NCBI GenBank assembly: GCA_943913335.1
Contig: CALTXS010000007.1
Coordinates: 1-14,685 of the forward strand
DNA length: 14,685 nt
From: an uncultured Lysobacter sp.
Lineage (GTDB): Bacteria > Pseudomonadota > Gammaproteobacteria > Xanthomonadales > Xanthomonadaceae
Direction: 5' to 3'
The position numbers and the translations under genes were made by a program. This document shows positions 1-4,897 of this stretch, in pieces (the stretch's first letter is position 1; the number at the start of each line of letters is the position of its first letter). The notes beneath the pieces are model-generated. The model saw only the letters and a list, made by a program, of their open reading frames with translations. It was not told where the DNA came from and ran no database searches.

Positions 1-380
1 CCGCACTGGTGTCCATGTATACCAAGGTCCCCGTGCGTGCCGATGTGGCCATGACAGGTGAAATTACCCTTCGTGGTCGAGTCCTTCCGATCGGCGGTCT
101 GAAGGAAAAGCTGCTCGCAGCGCTCCGTGGCGGCATTAAGACCGTCATCATCCCGCAGGAGAATGCAAAAGACCTGGTCGATATGCCCAAGTCCGTGAAC
201 GAAGGCCTGAGCATTCATCCCGTCAAATACATTGACGAAGTGCTCGACATTGCACTTGAACGTCCTGTCGGTCCGCCCAAAAAAGCCCGCAAGGCGGTGC
301 GCAAAACGGTTGCCGCAAAGAACGTTCGCAAGCGTGCGGCGGCTAAGCGTCCGGCGACGGGATCCCGATCCCGTCACTAA
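1..380 (+). CDS. lon: Lon ATP-dependent protease, C-terminal end (5' truncated by window)
   Basis: This is the last 125 or so residues of the Lon serine protease, a cytoplasmic AAA+ enzyme that degrades misfolded and regulatory proteins. The reading frame is already open at base 3, so the gene enters from the left. Visible is the end of the proteolytic domain: [11 protein letters not shown], then [19 protein letters not shown]. Its first Lys after GGL matches the catalytic Lys of the Ser-Lys dyad (K722 in E. coli); the Ser motif lies upstream of the window. The block ending in [10 protein letters not shown] matches the usual domain end. After it comes a Lys/Arg/Ala-rich tail of about 35 residues ([11 protein letters not shown] to SRSRH) that E. 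coli Lon lacks. The gene ends at a hairpin terminator and is followed by hupB, the common lon-hupB order. Identity is near certain. Confidence 0.97.
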   Translation, partial: ALVSMYTKVPVRADVAMTGEITLRGRVLPIGGLKEKLLAALRGGIKTVIIPQENAKDLVDMPKSVNEGLSIHPVKYIDEVLDIALERPVGPPKKARKAVRKTVAAKNVRKRAAAKRPATGSRSRH

Positions 381-408
381 GATGTTGCGGCGGTGTCAAT
401 AGACAGTG

Positions 409-434
409 AAAAGGCCTGATTTTCAGGCCTTTTT
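409..434 (+). terminator. Rho-independent terminator of lon
   Basis: An 11-bp perfect stem, AAAAGGCCTGA (409-419) with TCAGGCCTTTT (423-433), has a 3-nt loop. The T-run is at the 3' side, and the hairpin sits 28 bases after the lon stop codon. It separates lon from the hupB promoter directly downstream. Confidence 0.9.
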
Positions 435-436
435 GC

Positions 437-465
437 TTGCAGTGCCCCACAGTCGCTGGTATAAC
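437..465 (+). promoter_or_regulatory. Putative sigma-70 promoter of hupB
   Basis: A -10 box TATAAC (460-465, 5 of 6 matches) lies 17 bp after a weak -35 box TTGCAG (437-442). It begins right behind the lon terminator and leaves a 5' UTR of about 105 bases before the hupB start. The -10 box and spacing are good; the -35 is only a partial match. Confidence 0.5.
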
Positions 466-577
466 TTAGGCATTCGGGTGGTATTTGTGCCACCGGATTC
501 GAGCGTGACCTGACGTCGCGCATCAATGAAATAATCTTTCAACACAGCGGACAATGTTCGCGCAGGAGCCCTTCACA

Positions 578-850
578 ATGAATAAGACTGATTTCGTCGC
601 AGCCGTTGCCGACGCCGCCGAGATTTCCAAGACCGATGCCGCCAAGGCCGTTGACGCAATGATTGACGTGATCACCAAGACCCTGCAAAAGAAAGAGGCC
701 GTGACGTTGGTTGGCTTCGGTACTTTCCAGGTGCGTGAACGTGCAGCCCGCGTTGGCCGCAATCCGCAAACCAAGGCCGAAATTCAAATTCCGGCCTCGA
801 ACAATCCGGCGTTCAAGGCTGGTAAGGCACTCAAGGACGCTGTAAACTAA
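578..850 (+). CDS. hupB: DNA-binding protein HU
   Basis: A 90-residue HU-family histone-like protein. As a dimer it binds and bends DNA without strong sequence preference and organises the nucleoid. The sequence runs from [20 protein letters not shown] through the conserved [20 protein letters not shown] segment to the DNA-binding arm and ends [16 protein letters not shown], which is full length for the family. The start at 578 is chosen because AGGAG (564-568) lies nine bases upstream and the product begins MNK like other HU proteins. An in-frame ATG at 554 would add eight residues that do not fit the family. It has its own promoter and terminator, with lon upstream and tRNA-Val close downstream. 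Within the IHF/HU superfamily it reads as HU rather than IHF because of its length and the arm sequence RNPQT. Confidence 0.97.
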   Translation: MNKTDFVAAVADAAEISKTDAAKAVDAMIDVITKTLQKKEAVTLVGFGTFQVRERAARVGRNPQTKAEIQIPASNNPAFKAGKALKDAVN

Positions 851-878
851 GCGCCTGCCCGGAGCATCAATTCCACAG

Positions 879-914
879 CGCGCCGGCATCCGAAAGGGGG
901 CCGGCGCGTTTGTT
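879..914 (+). terminator. Hairpin terminator after hupB
   Basis: A 9-bp G+C stem, CGCGCCGGC (879-887) with GCCGGCGCG (900-908), carries an inner CC-GAAA-GG cap and is followed by TTTGTT. The T-run is short and interrupted. Some readthrough into the tRNA-Val gene, which starts only 15 bases later, is therefore plausible. Confidence 0.75.
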
Positions 915-928
915 CTGATACCGGACAT

Positions 929-1003
929 GCGGGCTTAGCTCAGCGGTAGAGCGTCTCCTTTACACGGAGAGGGTCGGGGGTTCGATCCCCTCAGCCCGCA
1001 CCA
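929..1003 (+). tRNA. tRNA-Val (anticodon UAC)
   Basis: A complete 75-nt cloverleaf with encoded CCA. The acceptor stem is GCGGGCT (929-935) with AGCCCGC (993-999). The anticodon stem TCTCC (954-958)/GGAGA (966-970) encloses loop TTTACAC with anticodon TAC at 961-963. The T arm is GGGGG-TTCGATC-CCCTC with one G-T pair. The discriminator and tail ACCA are 1000-1003. The UAC anticodon reads valine GUA/GUG codons. No convincing promoter fits between the hupB terminator and its 5' end. Confidence 0.97.
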
Positions 1004-1008
1004 AATAA

Positions 1009-1043
1009 AAAACTTAGGAACAATGTAAAAAAGTTTTCCTAAG
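1009..1043 (+). repeat. Mutually exclusive inverted repeats between the two tRNA genes
   Basis: Two overlapping hairpins can form. CTTAGGAA (1013-1020) pairs with TTCCTAAG (1036-1043), or AAAACTT (1009-1015) pairs with AAGTTTT (1031-1037). The A/T-rich sequence also lies just upstream of the tRNA-Asp -35 box, where an UP element would sit. It may act as tRNA-Val 3' processing structure, weak terminator, UP element or a mixture; the sequence does not decide. Confidence 0.5.
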
Positions 1044-1046
1044 GGC

Positions 1047-1075
1047 TTTACAAATGCCAGATCCTTTGGCAGAAT
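1047..1075 (+). promoter_or_regulatory. Putative sigma-70 promoter of tRNA-Asp
   Basis: The -35 box TTTACA (1047-1052, 5 of 6) and the -10 box CAGAAT (1070-1075, 4 of 6) are separated by exactly 17 bp. An A-tract (1027-1032) lies upstream at the place of an UP element, as is common for stable-RNA promoters. The predicted start is near 1082, about 30 bases before the mature tRNA-Asp end. Confidence 0.6.
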
Positions 1076-1112
1076 AGTCAACCTTACCTGATGGCAACAT
1101 TGTCAGGCGCGC

Positions 1113-1189
1113 GGAGTGGTAGTTCAGTTGGTTAGAATGCTGGCCTGTCACGCCGGAGGTCGCGGGTTCGAGTCCCGTCCACTCCGCCA
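1113..1189 (+). tRNA. tRNA-Asp (anticodon GUC)
   Basis: A complete 77-nt cloverleaf with encoded CCA. The acceptor stem is GGAGTGG (1113-1119) with CCACTCC (1179-1185), and the D arm contains GTTCAGTTGGTTAGAA. The anticodon stem CTGGC (1140-1144)/GCCGG (1152-1156) has one T-G pair and loop CTGTCAC, with GTC at 1147-1149. The T arm is CGGG-TTCGAGT-CCCG, and GCCA ends the gene. It closely follows the E. coli tRNA-Asp sequence. Confidence 0.98.
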
Positions 1190-1199
1190 TTTATTCTGC

Positions 1200-1233
1200 A
1201 AGCCCCGCTCTTCGTAGCGGGGCTTGTTTTTTT
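1200..1233 (+). terminator. Rho-independent terminator of the tRNA-Asp transcript
   Basis: A 10-bp perfect stem, AAGCCCCGCT (1200-1209) with AGCGGGGCTT (1216-1225), has a 6-nt loop CTTCGT and is followed by G and seven T residues (1227-1233). It lies 10 bases after the tRNA CCA end and separates the tRNA from ppiD. Confidence 0.95.
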
Positions 1234-1301
1234 GTGCTCGCGGGTCCGGGGCGAAGGTGCGCTAAAATGACCGATTCGTTCATCGGACTGTGCGCTTCCA
1301 C

Positions 1302-3272
1302 ATGCTGCAATTTTTGCGAGATAAATCCACGGGTTGGTTCGCGACCGTCATCCTCGGTCTGCTAATCGTTCCGTTTGCCATCTTTGGTATTGACCAGTAC
1401 AACGTCGGCGGCGGCTCCACTGCTGTCGCCCGTATTGATACGCCGCCATCCTACTGGCCCGGCGCCCCTAAGTTCTGGCCGGTCAGCATGCTGTACGATC
1501 ATGCCGAAATCTCTCAGGACGAGTTCCGCTCGCGTCTGGAGCGTGAGCATCAGGCACAACGTGAAGCCGAGGGCGAGGCCTTCGATGCCATCGCATTTGA
1601 CAGTGCTGAAAACAAGCGTGAAATTCTGGAGCGCATGATCGATGAGAAGATCGGTGCGCTCAGTGCGACTGCTGCCGGCATGGGTATCAGCGACGGTCAG
1701 GTGCAAAAGGAAATCATGACGATCCCGGCCTTTATCGGTGCCGACGGTAAGTTCGATTCCAATGCGTACATCATGGGCCTGCGAACATTGAGTCCGCCGC
1801 AGACGCCGCGTCAGTTTGAGCAGGTGATCCGTGACAACCTGCAGGAACGTCTGCTGACTGAGCAGCTGGCGACGAGTTCGTTCGTCACGCCCAAAGAGCT
1901 CGACAATCTCCTCAAGCTCAGCGGTGAGACTCGCGATGCAGCACTGATTGCTGTGCCGACAGTTGCCGATACTGCAGCTGTTACTGATGCCGAAATCAAG
2001 ACCTGGTACGACACTCACAAAGGTCAGCTGCAGGCACCGGAGAGCGTCAATCTCGAATACGTGATTATAGACGCGGCCAAGTTGCCGCCGCCGGCACCGG
2101 TAACCGAAGCGCAGATCCGCGCCCAGTACGACAAGGACATTGCCAAGTACACCGGTACTGAAACGCGCGAAGCGTCGCACATTCTGGTGAACCTGCCGGC
2201 CAACGCCGGCAAGGACCAGCAGGACGAAGCCAAGCGCAAGATTGATGCGATCTATGCCGAGGTGACGGCGGCAGGTGCTGACTTTGCCGCAGTGGCTAAG
2301 GCAAAGTCCGAAGACACGGGTTCTAAGGCGCAGGGCGGTAGCTTAGGTGCCGTAGGCAAGGGCACCATGCCGGCCGCATTTGATACGGCTCTGTTCTCGA
2401 TGACTGCTGCCGGCATCTCCAAGCCGGTCAAGACCGACTTCGGCTGGCACGTCATTCAGCTGCGCAAGATCAACGCCTCCAACGCGCGTTCGTTCGAGCA
2501 GGTAAAGGCCGAGATTGCTGCTGAGCTCAATAAGGCCAACGCTGCACGTAACCTCAACACGGTCACCGGTAAGGTGCTCGATGCGGTGTACAGCAATCCG
2601 CAGGATCTGAAGACACCCGCCACAGCCAACGGTCTAACTGTGGTAACGGCGGGTCCGCTGTTGCGCTCCTCCAACGAGGGCGTATTTGCCACTCCGGCGG
2701 TCAAGCGCGAAGCCTTTAAGGAATCGCTGATCAAGGACAAGGCTGTCGGTGATCCGATTGATCTGTCGCCCACCCAGAAGATGCTGCTGCGAGTCACCGC
2801 ACACCAGCCGGCGGCGACGTTGCCTCTGGCTAAGGTGCGCGACGAGATCATCGCGCAAGTGCGTCTTGAGCGCGCCAACAAGGTCGCTATGACCAAGGCG
2901 AATGCCATCATGGCCAAGATCAAGGCCGGTTCGCCGGTCGCCGGCGCAACTGCCGGTTTGCCGATGCGCGTTCTGAACGGCGTGCCGCGTCAGGCGCAAG
3001 GTCTGGACTCCAAGATGTCCGAGGCGATTTTTGCGATTCCGGCGTCGGCTAAGGGCGCCGCAGCAGTCAAGGTGTTTACCTTGACCAACGGTCAGCCGAT
3101 GCTGGTGGAATTGCGCAAGGTCACACCGGGTGATACCTCGCAGTACACTCCGGCCATGCGTAATCAGCTGCTGCAGCAGTTCGGTATGGGGCGCGGCATC
3201 GAAGAGGTGCGTAGCTTCATTCGTGCCAAGCGCAGTCACGTTAAGGTGACGGTGTTTGACCGCAATCTCTGA
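1302..3272 (+). CDS. ppiD: PpiD/SurA-type periplasmic peptidyl-prolyl cis-trans isomerase, membrane anchored
   Basis: A 656-residue PpiD: an inner-membrane-anchored periplasmic chaperone near the Sec translocon that helps outer-membrane and secreted proteins fold. The order is: a short cytoplasmic head MLQFLRDKSTGW; one membrane helix (about 12-30, VILGLLIVPFAIFGI); a SurA_N-like chaperone region (about 70-280) with the PAFIGADGKFDSNAY motif typical of PpiD; a parvulin domain (about 285-392) from ASHILVNLP to TDFGWHVIQLRKI; and a C-terminal chaperone half. Length is close to E. coli PpiD (623). An extra Pro/Trp-rich stretch (45-63, TPPSYWPGAPKFWP) replaces part of the usual link after the helix. 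The start at ATG 1302 is preferred because MLQ opens directly into the membrane segment; an in-frame GTG at 1290 would add four residues. Neither has a clear ribosome binding site. A -10-like TAAAAT lies at 1263-1268. A strong terminator follows. Confidence 0.95.
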   Translation: MLQFLRDKSTGWFATVILGLLIVPFAIFGIDQYNVGGGSTAVARIDTPPSYWPGAPKFWPVSMLYDHAEISQDEFRSRLEREHQAQREAEGEAFDAIAFDSAENKREILERMIDEKIGALSATAAGMGISDGQVQKEIMTIPAFIGADGKFDSNAYIMGLRTLSPPQTPRQFEQVIRDNLQERLLTEQLATSSFVTPKELDNLLKLSGETRDAALIAVPTVADTAAVTDAEIKTWYDTHKGQLQAPESVNLEYVIIDAAKLPPPAPVTEAQIRAQYDKDIAKYTGTETREASHILVNLPANAGKDQQDEAKRKIDAIYAEVTAAGADFAAVAKAKSEDTGSKAQGGSLGAVGKGTMPAAFDTALFSMTAAGISKPVKTDFGWHVIQLRKINASNARSFEQVKAEIAAELNKANAARNLNTVTGKVLDAVYSNPQDLKTPATANGLTVVTAGPLLRSSNEGVFATPAVKREAFKESLIKDKAVGDPIDLSPTQKMLLRVTAHQPAATLPLAKVRDEIIAQVRLERANKVAMTKANAIMAKIKAGSPVAGATAGLPMRVLNGVPRQAQGLDSKMSEAIFAIPASAKGAAAVKVFTLTNGQPMLVELRKVTPGDTSQYTPAMRNQLLQQFGMGRGIEEVRSFIRAKRSHVKVTVFDRNL

Positions 3273-3292
3273 GCTTGATTCGAACGAAACAG

Positions 3293-3320
3293 AAAAGGCG
3301 ACCCGAGGGTCGCCTTTTTT
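3293..3320 (+). terminator. Terminator between ppiD and the convergent permease gene, probably bidirectional
   Basis: A long stem, AAAAGGCGACCC (3293-3304) with GGGTCGCCTTTT (3307-3318), leaves a minimal loop around GA. It ends in six T on the plus strand and TTTT on the minus strand. It stands 20 bases after the ppiD stop and 20 bases from the permease stop, so it can end both convergent transcripts. Confidence 0.92.
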
Positions 3321-3340
3321 GTACCGGTCGGAACGGTCGG

Positions 3341-4735
3341 TTACAGCAGGTAATACAGCGCGATCACCACAAACACCGCCATGGTTTTAATGATCGTGAT
3401 GGCAAAGACATCCTTGTAGGCTTGGCGATGGGTCAGGCCGGTAACTGCCAGCAACGTGATCACCGCGCCATTGTGCGGCAGGGTATCCATACCGCCGGAG
3501 GCCATGGACGCAACGCGGTGCAGGACGTCCATAGGAATGCCTGCAGCATTGGCGTTCGCAATGAATGATTCGGACATCGCGGCCAGGGCAATGGACAGAC
3601 CGCCGGATGCAGAGCCTGTAATACCGGCTAGCGCGGTCACGGTGATGGCTTCGTTGACTAACGGATTAGGGATGGCGTTCAGCGCGTTCGCTACGACCAA
3701 GAAGCCGGGCAATGCAGCGATCACCGCACCGAAGCCGTATTCGGAGGCCGTATTCATTGCGGCGAGGAGCGCACCGCCGATCGCAGCTTTACTGCCGCTC
3801 GCAAACTGCGTCATGACGCGTTTGCCGGCAAATGCAAACACCAGCAGAATGCCGACAATCAGTGCGCCCTCAACAGCCCAGATAGCAGCCAGCTTGGATG
3901 TTTCCTGCACTACCGGTGCGGTCTGACCCATGACTGCGGGGATAAAGGATGTCTCCTTACCGTAATGGGTCGGAATCCACTGCGTGAGCAACTTGTTGAC
4001 GACACCAACGGCAATTAAGGGCAGCAGTGCAATCAGCGGATGGCTGAGTGTGGTATCTGCGGCGGTGTCGGGCTCATTGACCAGGGTTGCGGGGTCGCCA
4101 TAGCCTTCGCCCGCATTCTTGGCTTGGCGGCGACGCCATTCCAGATAAGTCAGACCGACAATCAGGATGAAGATGGAACCTGCAACACCCAGAACCGGAG
4201 CCGCCCAGCCATCGGTACCGAAGAACGTGGTGGGGATGATGTTCTGGATCTGCGGCGTACCGGGCAGTGCATCCATCGTGAAGGTAAAGGCACCGAGCGC
4301 GATGGTGCCGGGAATCAGACGCTTAGGAATGCCGCTCTGGCGGAACAGCTCCGCCGCAAACGGGTACACCGCAAACACAACCACGAATAGCGAGACGCCG
4401 CCGTAGGTGAGCAGGGCGCATACCGCCACAATGGATAAGATGGCGCGGGATTCGCCGAGCAATCGGATGGAACCTGCAACGATGGAGCGCGAGAATCCGG
4501 ACAGCTCAATGACTTTGCCGAACACTGCACCCAGCAGAAACACGGGGAAGTAGTTCTTAAGGAAGCCGACCATCTTGTCCATGAACAGTCCACTGAACAT
4601 GGGGGCAACTAAGGACGGGTCTGTCAGTGCAACCGCTCCTAGCGCCACTAGGGGCGCAAACAGGATCACACTGTGGCCGCGGTACGCGATCCACATCAGG
4701 AAACAAAGGGCAGCTAAAACAATCAGGAAGGACAT
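3341..4735 (-). CDS. GntP-family permease, likely D-3-hydroxybutyrate transporter
   Basis: A 464-residue, very hydrophobic inner-membrane protein of the GntP (gluconate:H+ symporter) family. Family signatures are the N-terminal MSFLIVLAALCFLMWIAYRG, the long conserved run LLTYGGVSLFVVVFAVYPFA, GTIALGAFTFTMDALPGTPQ and, late, ALAGITGSASGGLSIALAAM. About 12-14 membrane segments are visible, with a hydrophilic loop near 205-230 (EWRRRQAKNAGEGYGD). Length is normal. The sequence resembles, from memory, the GntP-type permease beside 3HB dehydrogenase in Pseudomonas rather than true gluconate carriers, and no sugar-acid kinase or dehydratase is nearby. With a 3HB-oligomer hydrolase in the same cluster, 3HB uptake is the best guess; gluconate or another hydroxy acid remains possible. 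It is transcribed away from the receptor gene across 162 bp. The Shine-Dalgarno is weak (GGA about nine bases before ATG). Family is certain, substrate inferred. Confidence 0.9.
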   Translation of the reverse strand: MSFLIVLAALCFLMWIAYRGHSVILFAPLVALGAVALTDPSLVAPMFSGLFMDKMVGFLKNYFPVFLLGAVFGKVIELSGFSRSIVAGSIRLLGESRAILSIVAVCALLTYGGVSLFVVVFAVYPFAAELFRQSGIPKRLIPGTIALGAFTFTMDALPGTPQIQNIIPTTFFGTDGWAAPVLGVAGSIFILIVGLTYLEWRRRQAKNAGEGYGDPATLVNEPDTAADTTLSHPLIALLPLIAVGVVNKLLTQWIPTHYGKETSFIPAVMGQTAPVVQETSKLAAIWAVEGALIVGILLVFAFAGKRVMTQFASGSKAAIGGALLAAMNTASEYGFGAVIAALPGFLVVANALNAIPNPLVNEAITVTALAGITGSASGGLSIALAAMSESFIANANAAGIPMDVLHRVASMASGGMDTLPHNGAVITLLAVTGLTHRQAYKDVFAITIIKTMAVFVVIALYYLL

Positions 4736-4741
4736 ACAGGC

Positions 4742-4817
4742 GTCCGAGACAAAAGGCGACCCCCAGTTTCAAGCGCGGGTCCCGGTCCGCACATTGGACA
4801 AAAGGACAACTGTCCAA
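4742..4817. promoter_or_regulatory. Candidate operator: TTGGACA-N10-TGTCCAA palindrome plus GGAC/GTCC cluster
   Basis: In the divergent gap between permease and receptor, TTGGACA (4794-4800) and TGTCCAA (4811-4817) form a perfect 7-bp-arm palindrome. A further GGAC lies inside the spacer (4804-4807), and more GTCC copies lie at 4742, 4779 and 4785. Six copies of one tetramer family within 76 bp, three of them 8 bp apart (4796, 4804, 4812), is far above chance. This suits a dimeric regulator controlling both genes. Which regulator binds is unknown. No strong -35/-10 pair could be recognised on either strand here. Confidence 0.5.
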
Positions 4818-4848
4818 ACCTGCAAATTTCGTTAAGTTGTGGTCATGC

Positions 4849-4864
4849 CCGCCGATTCCGGCGG
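4849..4864 (+). other. Small hairpin in the receptor gene's upstream region
   Basis: CCGCCG (4849-4854) and CGGCGG (4859-4864) form a 6-bp all-G+C stem with loop ATTC, ending 21 bases before the GAGGT ribosome binding site (4886-4890) of the TonB-dependent receptor. No T-run follows, so it is not an ordinary terminator. It may stabilise or tune the mRNA leader, or be a protein-binding site. Confidence 0.4.
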
Positions 4865-4897
4865 AAATTCAATCGTCAACGATACGAGGTAGTTCCA

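Noticed and set aside
554..577. Earlier in-frame ATG for HU
   Set aside because: It would add eight residues absent from HU proteins; AGGAG at 564-568 fits the ATG at 578.
929..1189. tRNA genes as attachment sites for an integrated element
   Set aside because: No integrase, no repeated tRNA 3' end elsewhere in the window, and the accessory cluster is not next to the tRNAs.
1362..2180. Minus-strand open frame of 272 codons opposite ppiD
   Set aside because: Antisense to conserved ppiD domains, rich in Arg/Cys/His without motif; codon-bias artefact.
4794..4823. sigma-70 promoter using TGGACA as -35 in the permease/receptor gap
   Set aside because: On neither strand does a fair -10 box occur 16-18 bp away; the sequence is better read as an operator.
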